Positions 16,431 to 26,125 of a DNA stretch of 64,000 bases are shown one piece after another. How positions within the stretch are numbered: position 1 is the first letter of the stretch; every line of letters starts with the position of its first letter. The notes under the pieces were generated by a model. The model made no database searches, was not told the DNA's origin, and saw nothing but the letters and a program-made list of their open reading frames with translations. Origin of the DNA: Streptococcus rubneri (GTDB taxonomy: Bacteria; Bacillota; Bacilli; Lactobacillales; Streptococcaceae); the NCBI RefSeq assembly GCF_004785935.1, contig NZ_SRRP01000001.1:310001-374000 (forward strand), in the 5' to 3' direction. The translations under genes and the position numbers were made by a program.

Positions 16431-16970
16431 TCATTTAGAGTTTGCGTGCAGTATCTCCAAATAAAACTGGATGACTTCTTGCTCGGTGTAGGACTTACCC
16501 TTTTTTAGCCACCAGCTGAGAGTTTCAATGAAGTGGCTGACAACCAGGTGCTTGAGATAGGAGTGAGGAATGTTGGGGTATGCTTGAATCAGTTCATCTG
16601 CTATCATGGGATAGACGTCATGTTCCAGTTCTTTTTTCAGTTGCCGGATAAAATAATCGTTTTTTGAAAGCAAAAGACTGGTTACATGGTCTTGATTTTT
16701 CTTGAAATGCTGAAAGATATGGGCTAGGTAGTCTTGGGGAGAGAGCTGATCATCTCGCTCAAAGAGGTGGTGAAAGAGTTTTTGGCAGAGCTCATCCAGT
16801 AGTAACTCTTTGCTCTCATAATGGCTGTAAAAGCTCGAACGTCCCACATCGGCTAAGTCAATGATTTCTTGAACCGTGATGGCCTCGTAGTCTTTTTGGT
16901 TGAGTAATTGTAAAAAAGCTTGATAGATAGCTTTTCGAGTTTTGGTGATGCGACGATCCTGTGTTGTCAT
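16431..16970 (-). CDS. sczA: TetR-family regulator, SczA-like
   Basis: The protein has an N-terminal TetR helix-turn-helix: KTRKAIYQAFLQLLNQKDYE followed by ITVQEIIDLADVGRSSFYSHY. The frame is open to an ATG at 17006 (191 residues); the internal ATG at 16970 (179 residues) gives the normal TetR N-terminus and leaves the palindrome at 16981-16995 just upstream, where an autoregulatory operator is expected. It is divergent from a CDF exporter gene. In pneumococcus the TetR protein SczA activates the zinc exporter czcD from this neighbourhood, so zinc-responsive control is the likely role, by analogy. Confidence 0.75.
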   Translation of the reverse strand: MTTQDRRITKTRKAIYQAFLQLLNQKDYEAITVQEIIDLADVGRSSFYSHYESKELLLDELCQKLFHHLFERDDQLSPQDYLAHIFQHFKKNQDHVTSLLLSKNDYFIRQLKKELEHDVYPMIADELIQAYPNIPHSYLKHLVVSHFIETLSWWLKKGKSYTEQEVIQFYLEILHANSK

Positions 16971-16980
16971 ATGGACACTT

Positions 16981-16995
16981 TGAACAAATTGTTCA
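16981..16995. promoter_or_regulatory. Palindromic operator of the TetR regulator
   Basis: TGAACAAATTGTTCA is a perfect palindrome around one central base, located just upstream of the preferred TetR start and about 110 bp from the divergent CDF gene. Confidence 0.6.
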
Positions 16996-17102
16996 GTAAC
17001 GTACATCCTAAACAGTTTGCCCCTATCCTTTCTTTTTAGAGTTAGAGATAATACTAGTGAGAAGATAATACTATTACTATTATACCAAAGGAAGGTAAAA
17101 AA

Positions 17103-18017
17103 ATGAGTTCAAAACGTGCTGTTTGGCTGGCTTTTTTCTTGAATCTGAGTTTTGCCATTATTGAGTTTATTGCAGGGGGAATCTTTGGTTCCAGTGCTGT
17201 TCTCGCTGATTCTGTCCATGACTTGGGGGATGCTCTAGCCATTGGCCTCTCGGCCTTTCTAGAAACGATCTCCAATCGTCAAGAGGATAGTCGCTATACC
17301 CTAGGCTACAAGCGTTTTAGCTTATTAGGGGCTTTAGTAACGGCAGTCATTCTGATGACCGGGTCTGGTATGGTGATTTTAGAAAATGTAAGCAAGCTTT
17401 TCCACCCTCAGCCCGTCAATGACGAAGGGCTTCTTTGGTTGGGCATGATTGCTATCAGTGTCAATGTGCTGGCGAGTCTGGTCATTCGCAAGGGGCAAAC
17501 CAAGAATGAATCCATTCTCAGCCTGCATTTTTTGGAAGATACCTTAGGTTGGTTGGCTGTCATCTTGATGGCCATTGTCCTCCGATTTACTGACTGGTAT
17601 ATCCTAGATCCCCTCTTGTCTCTTGCTATTTCCTTCTTTATTCTGTCCAAAGCCATTCCACGTTTTTGGAGCACGCTCAAGATTTTCCTGGATGCTGTGC
17701 CAGAAGGGGTAGATATCAAGCAAGTTAAGAATGATTTAGAGCAGTTGGACAATGTCGCTAGTATCAATCAGCTTAATCTTTGGACCATGGATGGACTAGA
17801 GAAAAATGCTATTGTTCATGTTTGTCTCAAGCGGATGGAGCAGATGGAAATCTGCAAAGAAGCGATCCGTGCCTTGCTCAAAGAGAGGGGTTTTCAAAAT
17901 GTCACCATCGAAGTGGATGAAGACCTAGCAACTCACCGCTCCCACAAGCGAAATATCGAAGAGCTGGAAGCCAGTCAAAGTCATGGACATGAACACCACC
18001 ACCATCACCATCATTAA
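17103..18017 (+). CDS. czcD: Cation diffusion facilitator (Zn2+-type) exporter
   Basis: The 304-residue protein has six membrane helices and the CDF metal site in helix 2, ADSVHDLGDALAIG (His and Asp residues about 40-48), with a matching site in helix 5. A cytoplasmic C-terminal domain (about 210-290) ends in SHGHEHHHHHHH, a metal-binding histidine tail. CDF proteins exchange cytosolic Zn2+ for protons. The start follows AAAGGAAGGTAAAAAA. The divergent TetR gene and the palindrome between them indicate metal-induced expression. Confidence 0.88.
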   Translation: MSSKRAVWLAFFLNLSFAIIEFIAGGIFGSSAVLADSVHDLGDALAIGLSAFLETISNRQEDSRYTLGYKRFSLLGALVTAVILMTGSGMVILENVSKLFHPQPVNDEGLLWLGMIAISVNVLASLVIRKGQTKNESILSLHFLEDTLGWLAVILMAIVLRFTDWYILDPLLSLAISFFILSKAIPRFWSTLKIFLDAVPEGVDIKQVKNDLEQLDNVASINQLNLWTMDGLEKNAIVHVCLKRMEQMEICKEAIRALLKERGFQNVTIEVDEDLATHRSHKRNIEELEASQSHGHEHHHHHHH

Positions 18018-18128
18018 TGGAAATCGATCATTCCTTTGTTGAGGATATTTTAGAAATCATCGATTTAATATATTGACTCCCGATTCAAATTGTGATAGAC
18101 TACTCATATTTATGAAAGGATCGAGTAT

Positions 18129-20654
18129 ATGTTACAACTACAACGTATTTCAAAAGTGTATTATACGGGGAATCAAGAGTTTCACGCTTTGAAGGATATC
18201 TCGATTCGTTTCCGTGAAAATGAGTTCGTCTCGATTCTCGGACAATCGGGTTCAGGGAAAACCACCCTCTTAAATATCATCGGTGGACTCGACCAGTACA
18301 CATCGGGTGATTTACTCATCCAAGGAAAATCAACCAAGCAATTTAAAGACCGCGATTGGGATAGCTACAGAAACCACACCATCGGATTCGTCTTCCAATC
18401 CTATAATCTGATTGGTCACCAAACGGCACTCTCAAACGTCGAGATTGCGATGACGCTCTCTGGCGTTTCTAAATCGGAACGCAAGAAGCGTGCCATCGAA
18501 GCACTTGAACGCGTTGGCCTAAAAGATCATTTATATAAGAAACCAAGCCAAATGTCTGGTGGACAAATGCAACGAATTGCGATTGCGCGTGCTCTTGTCA
18601 ATAATCCTAAAGTCGTTTTAGCTGATGAGCCAACAGGAGCGCTCGATTCTGAGACTTCTGTTCAAATCATGGAGTTATTAAAAGACATCGCAAAGGAACG
18701 TCTAGTGATCATGGTGACGCATAACCCAGAACTGGCGAAAACCTACTCTACACGTATCGTACAAGTATTAGATGGAAATATCTTAAGCGACTCGAATCCA
18801 TACGAACCAACCGAAGAACCCAAACAAGGGGACATTCAGTTTACAAAGACAAAGATGAGCTTTCTGACGGCTTTGGCCCTTTCGTTTAATAACCTATTGA
18901 CGAAGAAAGGTCGGACATTTCTGACTGCCTTTGCTGGTTCCATCGGGATTATCGGGATTGCCCTGATCTTGGCCCTCTCAAATGGTGTGAGTGACTATGT
19001 GAAAAAGGTGCAAGAAGACACTCTCGTCTCTTTGCCATTGACGATTAGCGAGCAGAACCAGAGTAATCTGATGGCAACCTCTCCAGACTTGAGTGAAAAG
19101 CCTTATAGGGATAAAAACGAACTCGGTGTCAATACGCTTTTAACGAATCTATTGAAAAAACAAATCGGGAAAAATGACCTCGCTTCCTTCAAAACCTACT
19201 TGGATAAACACGCTTCAGAAGTCGCACACCTTACAAAAGACATTCGTTACCAATACAATTTACAACCCTATATTTACGCCAGTGACACCTCCAACGGTCC
19301 AAAGAGCATTCTTCCGTCTAACCTCGCGGACGAAGTCGATACGGCCAACCAAACGATTAAAGGCTATTTGCAAAACATCGACTACTGGAGCCAACTGTCA
19401 AGCGACCAGGAGATGCTTAATGCGCAATATGATGTGCTAGAAGGTCGCCTTCCGAAGGATAAATCTGAAATCGTCCTGATCGTGGATGAAGAAAACCAAA
19501 TCAGTGACCTCCTCCTTTATAGCTTGCGCATCAAAGACCCTAGCGAATTAAACGATGCGAAGAAACTGGATGAACTCAAATCCCAAACCTATCAGTATAG
19601 GGATTTCATTGGAAAAACTTTCAAAGCTGTTGTCAACACGAACCGCTTCGTCAAAGAAAACAACCAATGGATGAATAAAATTGACGACGAAGCCTATATG
19701 AAGACGCAAATCGAGAATGGCCTCGAGCTTAAAATTGTCGGCGTTCTTCGTCAAAAAGAAGGCACCAGTTCTGGGGTGAACTCTCCTTCTGGCGGTGTGG
19801 CTTATACAAGCGCCCTGATTGATGACACTTCTGAACAAATTCAAAACAGTGACATCGTGAAGGAGCAAGAAGCTAACCCAACTATCAATGTATTTACTGG
19901 AAAAGCATTTGCCAAAGATCCAAAACCATTCAATTCGGCTGATTTAACCGAAGAAGAAAAAATCCAGTTGGTCAAATTGACGCCTGAACAACAAGCACAA
20001 TACATCCAACAATACAACGAAAACTCGGCTGCCACTTACGAGGAAAATCTCGCGAAATTGGGTGTCATCGACAAATCCAAACCGGCTGCCATCGAGTTCT
20101 ACACCTCTTCCTTCCAACAAAAACAAGAGTTGAAGGACTTCATCAACGCCTATAACACGGCGAAAAAAGACGCTGGTGAAGACGATAAAGTGCTCGCCTA
20201 CTCCGACGATATTCAAACCATCATGTCTTCGATTACGACAATGGTGGGCGTGATTACAACCGTACTCGTTGGTTTCGTAGCCATCTCGCTCATCGTATCA
20301 TCGATTATGATTGCGATTATCACCTACATCTCAGTTCTCGAACGTACAAAAGAAATCGGAATCTTACGTGCAATGGGGGCTTCGAAGAAAGATATCCGTC
20401 GTATCTTCACTGCCGAAACAGCCATCGAAGGATTTATTTCCGGAGTGCTCGGTATCGGAATTACACTCCTTACAACACTTCCAATCAATGCCGTCGTTGC
20501 GAAAATGACTAATGTGGAGAACGTGGCGCAGTTACCATGGGAAGCAGCGCTCATCCTGATCGGTATTTCTATTGTCCTTACCATGTTAGCTGGTCTCATC
20601 CCTTCACGCATCGCCGCAAAGAAAGACCCAGTGGAATCTTTACGTAGCGAATAA
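18129..20654 (+). CDS. ABC transporter with fused ATPase and FtsX/MacB-type permease
   Basis: The 841-residue fusion has an N-terminal MacB-type ATPase (1 to about 225; Walker A GQSGSGKT, signature MSGGQMQR, Walker [13 protein letters not shown]), a first membrane helix at about 265-290, a large outside domain (about 295-690) and three C-terminal helices with an FtsX domain starting near [20 protein letters not shown]. Such exporters act in antimicrobial-peptide resistance or peptide release. It stands alone with no two-component genes nearby. Coding style differs somewhat from neighbours (many TCG, CGT and ATC codons), hinting at transfer. Confidence 0.85.
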   Translation: MLQLQRISKVYYTGNQEFHALKDISIRFRENEFVSILGQSGSGKTTLLNIIGGLDQYTSGDLLIQGKSTKQFKDRDWDSYRNHTIGFVFQSYNLIGHQTALSNVEIAMTLSGVSKSERKKRAIEALERVGLKDHLYKKPSQMSGGQMQRIAIARALVNNPKVVLADEPTGALDSETSVQIMELLKDIAKERLVIMVTHNPELAKTYSTRIVQVLDGNILSDSNPYEPTEEPKQGDIQFTKTKMSFLTALALSFNNLLTKKGRTFLTAFAGSIGIIGIALILALSNGVSDYVKKVQEDTLVSLPLTISEQNQSNLMATSPDLSEKPYRDKNELGVNTLLTNLLKKQIGKNDLASFKTYLDKHASEVAHLTKDIRYQYNLQPYIYASDTSNGPKSILPSNLADEVDTANQTIKGYLQNIDYWSQLSSDQEMLNAQYDVLEGRLPKDKSEIVLIVDEENQISDLLLYSLRIKDPSELNDAKKLDELKSQTYQYRDFIGKTFKAVVNTNRFVKENNQWMNKIDDEAYMKTQIENGLELKIVGVLRQKEGTSSGVNSPSGGVAYTSALIDDTSEQIQNSDIVKEQEANPTINVFTGKAFAKDPKPFNSADLTEEEKIQLVKLTPEQQAQYIQQYNENSAATYEENLAKLGVIDKSKPAAIEFYTSSFQQKQELKDFINAYNTAKKDAGEDDKVLAYSDDIQTIMSSITTMVGVITTVLVGFVAISLIVSSIMIAIITYISVLERTKEIGILRAMGASKKDIRRIFTAETAIEGFISGVLGIGITLLTTLPINAVVAKMTNVENVAQLPWEAALILIGISIVLTMLAGLIPSRIAAKKDPVESLRSE

Positions 20655-20668
20655 AAGCTGTAAACAAT

Positions 20669-20706
20669 AAAGTGGATAGAAGAATGTTTCTTTATCCACT
20701 TTTTCT
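20669..20706 (+). terminator. Terminator after the fused ABC exporter
   Basis: AAAGTGGATA/TATCCACTTT stem with an interrupted loop, followed by TTTCT. Confidence 0.8.
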
Positions 20707-20974
20707 ATTGTGTAGAAATTCTTAGAAAGGGATTCAAACCTTCTCTCCTTACATGAAAGATGGTCATTTCAAATAGATGTTGTTTTCAAAGAATAATACA
20801 GTATCGGATTGGACATAAAAAGATATTTGTTCCACTTTCTTTGAATGATTTCTTTTAATAGCTTGTGTATTTACCTAGAAAATTAGTTTCTTTTTCCAAA
20901 TGATTTATAAAAGAATTTCCTAAAGGAATCCTTTTCATGGTAAAATAGTGGAAAGTATATAGTAAGGAGTAGTT
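20707..20974. other. AT-rich intergenic stretch before ferrochelatase
   Basis: I see no coding sequence here. Near its end are a small ATTTCCT/AGGAAT pairing and an extended -10, TGGTAAAAT (20938-20946), the probable hemH promoter. Confidence 0.5.
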
Positions 20975-22069
20975 ATGAGTAAAAGAGCTGTGTTGATGAT
21001 GACCTTTGGTTCACCAGAAGAGATTACCTATGAAGGAGTAGCGGAATTTTTCACAAATATACGCCGTGGGGTTCGTCCTGAACCACATGAAATTCAGACT
21101 TTATATGACAATTACGTCCGAATCGGTGGAACCCCACTCCAAAGGATAACTAGAGAAGAAGTGGACATGGTTGCTACTGCTCTTGGAAAACAAGCGTCGG
21201 TTTACTTTGCCAACAAATTTTCCCGCCCTTTTATCACTGATGTAATCAAAGAGATGGAGAATGACGGAATTGAAGAATGTTTGTGCTTGATTTTAGAGCC
21301 TCATTATTCTTACTATTCTGTCATGGGTTATGAAAAATTTTTAGAAAGTGGTCAGATAAAGTTCCAAATTATCAAGGATTGGTACCGTGAACATGACCTA
21401 CTCCACTATTGGGCTGATGAAATCCAAAAGATTTTAGATCAGATTGGAGACGACAGTTATAAGGTGATTTTTTCAGCCCACAGTGTCCCAGTTTTGGCAA
21501 TAGATTTCGGTGACCCCTATATCGACCAGATTTATGACAATAGTCGCCTGATTGCGGAGATTTTAGGGCTAAAGGAAGAACAGTACACTAATACATGGCA
21601 GAGTGAGAGTGATATAGGTATTCCTTGGATTAAACCAGATGTCTTAGAATATCTGCGAGATGAGAGTGAACACCCGAACCACTATATTTTTGTTCCGATT
21701 GCCTTTATTAGTGAGCATATTGAGGTTCTTTTTGATAATGATGTGGAGTGTAAGGAGCTTTGTCATGAGCTTGGTGTGGCCTATCACCGTCCTCCTATGC
21801 CAAATAGCGATTCTCGTTTGATTAAAGCCCTTCTTTCAACCATTCAGTCTCATATAGATGGTGACTATAGTGACTATCAACCTCAACTAGAGACTTTTGA
21901 TGAGTTGGAAGCTCCTTCAAGTACAGGTCAGATTTTGGAAGCAGAAAAAGATATTCAGATGCCTGATTTCGTCAAAAAATTGATTGCTAAAAAAGGTCGA
22001 GAGAATGTCAAGATGCCATATCTAGTTAAGAAAATGCTTGAAAAGAAGTATGGTAAAAAATATGATTAA
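20975..22069 (+). CDS. hemH: Ferrochelatase (coproporphyrin-type)
   Basis: The 364-residue protein carries ferrochelatase motifs: FSAHSVPV with the metal-proximal His (about residue 170), [11 protein letters not shown] (about 209) and [16 protein letters not shown] with the acidic partner Glu (about 245). It inserts iron into a porphyrin; Gram-positive members act on coproporphyrin III. A charged C-terminal extension of about 50 residues (ending [11 protein letters not shown]) is present. Start ATG follows AGTAAGGAGTAGTT. No other haem genes are nearby, and most streptococci lack the pathway. Confidence 0.88.
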   Translation: MSKRAVLMMTFGSPEEITYEGVAEFFTNIRRGVRPEPHEIQTLYDNYVRIGGTPLQRITREEVDMVATALGKQASVYFANKFSRPFITDVIKEMENDGIEECLCLILEPHYSYYSVMGYEKFLESGQIKFQIIKDWYREHDLLHYWADEIQKILDQIGDDSYKVIFSAHSVPVLAIDFGDPYIDQIYDNSRLIAEILGLKEEQYTNTWQSESDIGIPWIKPDVLEYLRDESEHPNHYIFVPIAFISEHIEVLFDNDVECKELCHELGVAYHRPPMPNSDSRLIKALLSTIQSHIDGDYSDYQPQLETFDELEAPSSTGQILEAEKDIQMPDFVKKLIAKKGRENVKMPYLVKKMLEKKYGKKYD

Positions 22070-22158
22070 ATGATGGAGTTTTAAATAAGGAAGTGGGCTA
22101 GAGCTCGATAAAAAGTGTATACTATAGGTAAGTAAGCAATAGAAAGTAGGTTGTTCCT

Positions 22159-23196
22159 ATGAAGAAAACAGTCTATACAAAAGCTGGGCAAGTGGGCCTT
22201 GTAGAAGTGGAGCGTCCACACATCGAAGCACCAGATGATGTCATTCTCCGCATCGTTCGCACCTGTGTCTGTGGCTCTGATCTATGGAGCTACCGCAATC
22301 CAGATATTGAAGAGGGCCACCAAAATAGTGGTCACGAAGCCATTGGGATTGTGGAAGAAATCGGAGAAGCTATTACAACGGTGAAACCGGGAGACTTTGT
22401 CATCGCCCCTTTCACTCATGGTTGTGGGGAGTGTGATGCTTGTCGTGCTGGCTATGATGGGACCTGTGACCGCCATATCGGCACCAACTGGTCTGATGGG
22501 GTTCAAGCAGAGTACATGCGCTTTGAATACGCCAACTGGGCCCTTGTCAAAATCCCTGGGCAACCATCTGATTATACAGAAGCCATGCTCAAATCCTTCT
22601 TGACGCTGGCAGATGTCATGCCGACGGGCTACCATGCGGCGCGTGTGGCTCATGTAAAACGGGGCGACAAAGTGGTTGTCATCGGGGACGGAGCCGTGGG
22701 GCAATGTGCTGTGATTGCAGCTAAGATGCGGGGAGCATCGCAAATTGTCCTCATGAGTCGGCATGAGGACCGTCAACAAATGGCTTTAGAATTTGGTGCA
22801 ACAGCGGTCGTAGCGGAGCGTGGGGAAGAAGGGATTGCCAAGGTCCGTGAAATCCTCGGTGGAGGAGCGGATGCCGCTCTTGAATGTGTCGGTACAGCGG
22901 CAGCTGTCGACCAAGCCCTTGGGGTTCTTCACAATGGAGGGCGCTTAGGTTTTGTCGGTGTGCCTCACTACAATAACCGTGCTCTTGGTTCAACCTTTGC
23001 GCAAAACATTTCTGTTGCAGGAGGGGCTGCTTCCGTAACAACTTATGACAAACAGTTCTTGCTGAAAGCAGTGCTTGACGGAGATATCAATCCAGGCCGC
23101 GTCTTTACACACAGTTATAGTTTAGAAGAAATCGACCAAGCCTATAAAGATATGGACGAACGCAAGACCATCAAGGCCATGATTGTGATTGAGTAA
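22159..23196 (+). CDS. Zinc-dependent alcohol dehydrogenase
   Basis: The 345-residue MDR protein has the catalytic-zinc segment RTCVCGSDLWSYR, GHEAIGIVEEIG and the structural-zinc cysteine cluster HGCGECDACRAGYDGTC (about residues 94-110). The NAD(P) motif is VVIGDGAVGQCAVIAA (about 174). Pneumococcus has a related adhC in the gal-czcD neighbourhood, under the MerR regulator NmlR, but no merR-type gene is seen here. TATACT at 22118-22123 is the probable -10. It ends at a bidirectional hairpin. Confidence 0.85.
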   Translation: MKKTVYTKAGQVGLVEVERPHIEAPDDVILRIVRTCVCGSDLWSYRNPDIEEGHQNSGHEAIGIVEEIGEAITTVKPGDFVIAPFTHGCGECDACRAGYDGTCDRHIGTNWSDGVQAEYMRFEYANWALVKIPGQPSDYTEAMLKSFLTLADVMPTGYHAARVAHVKRGDKVVVIGDGAVGQCAVIAAKMRGASQIVLMSRHEDRQQMALEFGATAVVAERGEEGIAKVREILGGGADAALECVGTAAAVDQALGVLHNGGRLGFVGVPHYNNRALGSTFAQNISVAGGAASVTTYDKQFLLKAVLDGDINPGRVFTHSYSLEEIDQAYKDMDERKTIKAMIVIE

Positions 23197-23197
23197 C

Positions 23198-23238
23198 GAA
23201 AAAGTCTAGTAGAATTGTTTCTGCTAGACTTTTCTTTT
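23198..23238. terminator. Bidirectional terminator
   Basis: AAAAGTCTAG/CTAGACTTTT stem between the convergent alcohol dehydrogenase and helicase genes, with T-rich ends on both strands. Confidence 0.8.
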
Positions 23239-23254
23239 ATTGTGAAATAAATTC

Positions 23255-25969
23255 TTATTTCAAATCTGACATCACTTGTTTCTTGGTGAAGGTGCGCTCT
23301 TGTTTATTGGCTAGTGCCTTGATGCGCGCATCTAAAAGAACAGCACGACCTTCCGTACTTCGAGTATAGACCAGGTCATACTTACCTATACTCTTTCGGA
23401 TTTGCTCGACAAAGGCTTGGGCCTCCTCTTTTCGTTTGTCAAAGAGGCTTGGCACGGCGAAGTATTCTGTCTGGTCGGATACTTTTTCCTGGGCTTTTAG
23501 GATGTAACGCTGGTTTTCAATCGGTGCGAAAAACTCGATCATGGTTTGCGAGAAGAGTTCTTTCTCTCGCATGGTTCCGCCCTTCATATAGATCAGCGTG
23601 TTGATGGCATCCTTCCTATCTCGGACCACTTGGATGCGGCTCTCCTGGGTTTGAATCTGCCCAGAAAGGAGCAGGGCTTGGTGAATGGCCTGGCCAAAGA
23701 TCTCTAGCCGTTTATAAGGGCTCTTATAGAGATAGTAGCGCAACCAAGCAAGGAGTGCGAGAACAGCTAAGACGAATAGAAGAATAAGAGAAACAGTGTT
23801 CCTTCCTCCTCTATGTGAGTAGTAAATAAGGTTGGCGAAAGCATCGGTCAAAGCAGCGGCCGTCAGCCAGCGAGCTAGCTTTCTGGCATCAAAAAATAGG
23901 GCCAGAGGCAGGAAGTGTTTATCCACTTGGACCTCGTTTGCAATCTCCATATTCTCAAGAATCGGAAGAGCTTTTTGCCAGCCATCCCGAAGTTCTTGAC
24001 GATGAGTGGAGCGCTCTAAGGACTCTTTGTTGAGTTTCTGTAACTGTTTTTTAGTATAGCGGATATTGTCAAAGGATAGACGTTCGATTCCGGATTCGAT
24101 AAAGGGTTCCTTGTAGTGAAGGCCTAAAAATTGCTTCATCCGTCTCTCTAAAAGCTCTAGATCAGGACTGTATTCTTTCAGTTGATCAGTGATGGCTTCG
24201 ATCTCTTCCTTTTCAAGATCGGACTTTTCATACCATTTCTTTGAGGAAAGATTGATGGAGACCAGATGCCAGATGTTACTGGTCTTGTCTGGATCTTGGG
24301 GCCATACTCGGATGGCACGGCCTCGCATTTGGTTGCTAAGCATAAAGCTACCGACAAAGCTCGCTAGGATCAGGGAGTTGACACAAGGAGCATCCCAGCC
24401 TTCTCCTAGAAGAGACTTGGTTCCAATCACGACTTGGATGAGCCCCTCTTGAAAGAGCTGGGTCACAGCTGTCACCAAATCATGTTGAGAACCAACCAAA
24501 CGAACCTTGAGAAAGTCATCAGGAAATAATTGGCCGACATTTTGGTAAGTCAGTCGATCCGCTCCTAGAAGCTCTTCTAGTTTTGGCTTCGCAACTATTG
24601 GGATGATGACGATACTACCTGTTAAGACAGCGATGGCAGGAGGGGTCGTTAGCTCCATGCTTTCCCTGCGAATGGATTCGAAATAAGAGAGTACTCCCAA
24701 CTGAGTGAATTGGGCATCCTTATCCCCGAGATGAACTTCAAAGTCTTGGCGAATATAGTCTGTTAAAACCAGTTGGCGCAGTTGGCTTCCAAGAGCCTGG
24801 TATTCCGCCTTGAAAATCTCTCGAACCGCATTGAGTTTTCCGAGGGATTGATTGAGCAGGAGATCTTGCTTTTTGTTGCGGACCAGTTTGACTTGTTTTC
24901 GATCGATTAAGCTAGCTGCTTTTAATTCATGGAGGACTTGCTTTTCGTATTCTTCTGGTAGATTGTACCAGTGAGGCACCTGAAAGAGCAGGCCTTGCAG
25001 AAGAGTTTCAAGCCAGTCCATGGTAAAGGTAGGTAGTTTTTTAGCTCCTAGAAGGTCCTGGAAACGGTTGGGAAAGGCGATTCCCTTGCTTCGAAGAAAG
25101 ATCAGGGTAGCAGAGAGATACTTGGGCTCATTGAGCAATTCATCATCACTGATCTGCCCTGATAAGGCCTGACAGGATTGCAGGTGTTGACAAAAGAGGG
25201 GGTCTGAAGTCAGTTGCTGCAAGAGAGCATTCTTTTGTTGGCTAAAGGCATCCAACTGAGCCTGCTCTTCTTTGGTTGGAAAGGCAAAGTAGACATAGTC
25301 TTGGTGGGGACAAAGGGTTTCTTCCTTGACCAATTCGGGAACCGTGATTTCCTCATCAATCTCACCACACATTCGGATATAGCGTTCCCAAAGAGCAGGG
25401 TCCCCTTCATAGGGAGGGGTAGCAGTGAGGGAGATCATCTTTAAGTCAGGGAAGGCTTGGCGAAAGGCTTCCAAACTTTTCCACCATTCATTGCGCAGGT
25501 GGTGACACTCATCTAAACAGAGGGTTCCAAGTGAGATGTCTTTGAAAGTAGAAAAGATGTCAAAGCCTTTGAAATCAAATGTTTCAATCTCTGCCTGGTC
25601 ATCGGTATCCTCGATTTGCGATTGGCCAACGACTTGATTCATGGCGCTGTGGAGGGCCTGATAGGTAGCCACTGTAATCAGCTTAGGATGTTTGAGGTCC
25701 TGAGAGATCAATTGCTCCGCTTGGCTTTCATCTTTCAAGAATGCTTGGATAATCCGGTCGACCCATTGTTGACGAATCGTGACCGTAGGTGCCAAGATCA
25801 GGGTTGGTTGCCCAAAGCGTCGGATAAATTCGATACCTAAGGTTGTTTTCCCAGAGCCAGGAGCCGCCACCAAATGCAGGTGGCCATCCGCCATAAAAGC
25901 CTCACTCTTATCGAGAACGTGTTTTTGATAGTGTCTCCATTGACCTGTAAAAGCTAGTTCTTGTAACAT
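23255..25969 (-). CDS. Large superfamily 2 helicase with membrane segments
   Basis: The 904-residue protein has a DEAD/DEAH-type engine: LVAAPGSGKTT (Walker A, about residues 34-43), LILAPTVTIRQQWVDR, LCLDECHHL (motif II, about 149), LTATPPY (motif III), and in the second half GTKSLLGEGWDAPCVNSLIL and QMRGRAIR (motifs V-VI). Near residues 700-755 two hydrophobic stretches occur, including SLILLFVLAVLALLAWLRYY. The frame is open upstream to 26077, but ATG 25969 with GGGAGGAAACCA is clearly preferred. It is monocistronic. The role is unknown; it resembles helicases of defence or plasmid-control systems but no partner gene is adjacent. Confidence 0.8.
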   Translation of the reverse strand: MLQELAFTGQWRHYQKHVLDKSEAFMADGHLHLVAAPGSGKTTLGIEFIRRFGQPTLILAPTVTIRQQWVDRIIQAFLKDESQAEQLISQDLKHPKLITVATYQALHSAMNQVVGQSQIEDTDDQAEIETFDFKGFDIFSTFKDISLGTLCLDECHHLRNEWWKSLEAFRQAFPDLKMISLTATPPYEGDPALWERYIRMCGEIDEEITVPELVKEETLCPHQDYVYFAFPTKEEQAQLDAFSQQKNALLQQLTSDPLFCQHLQSCQALSGQISDDELLNEPKYLSATLIFLRSKGIAFPNRFQDLLGAKKLPTFTMDWLETLLQGLLFQVPHWYNLPEEYEKQVLHELKAASLIDRKQVKLVRNKKQDLLLNQSLGKLNAVREIFKAEYQALGSQLRQLVLTDYIRQDFEVHLGDKDAQFTQLGVLSYFESIRRESMELTTPPAIAVLTGSIVIIPIVAKPKLEELLGADRLTYQNVGQLFPDDFLKVRLVGSQHDLVTAVTQLFQEGLIQVVIGTKSLLGEGWDAPCVNSLILASFVGSFMLSNQMRGRAIRVWPQDPDKTSNIWHLVSINLSSKKWYEKSDLEKEEIEAITDQLKEYSPDLELLERRMKQFLGLHYKEPFIESGIERLSFDNIRYTKKQLQKLNKESLERSTHRQELRDGWQKALPILENMEIANEVQVDKHFLPLALFFDARKLARWLTAAALTDAFANLIYYSHRGGRNTVSLILLFVLAVLALLAWLRYYLYKSPYKRLEIFGQAIHQALLLSGQIQTQESRIQVVRDRKDAINTLIYMKGGTMREKELFSQTMIEFFAPIENQRYILKAQEKVSDQTEYFAVPSLFDKRKEEAQAFVEQIRKSIGKYDLVYTRSTEGRAVLLDARIKALANKQERTFTKKQVMSDLK

Positions 25970-26125
25970 TGGTTTCCTCCCTTGTACTGTCCCCATTATA
26001 TCATAGTTGAAGGTATTCATTAGAAGGGGAGTTGCTATGGAAGGGAAATCACCATATTTGCAATCTCTTCTTGACACCGGCTAGAAGGACTTATATAATG
26101 TTACAAACAAGTTTGGAGGTAGCCG

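Noticed and set aside
22282-22779. A 165-codon minus-strand frame inside the alcohol dehydrogenase gene
   Set aside because: It is antisense to a clear MDR enzyme, has no start signals, and its composition follows the codon pattern of the real gene.
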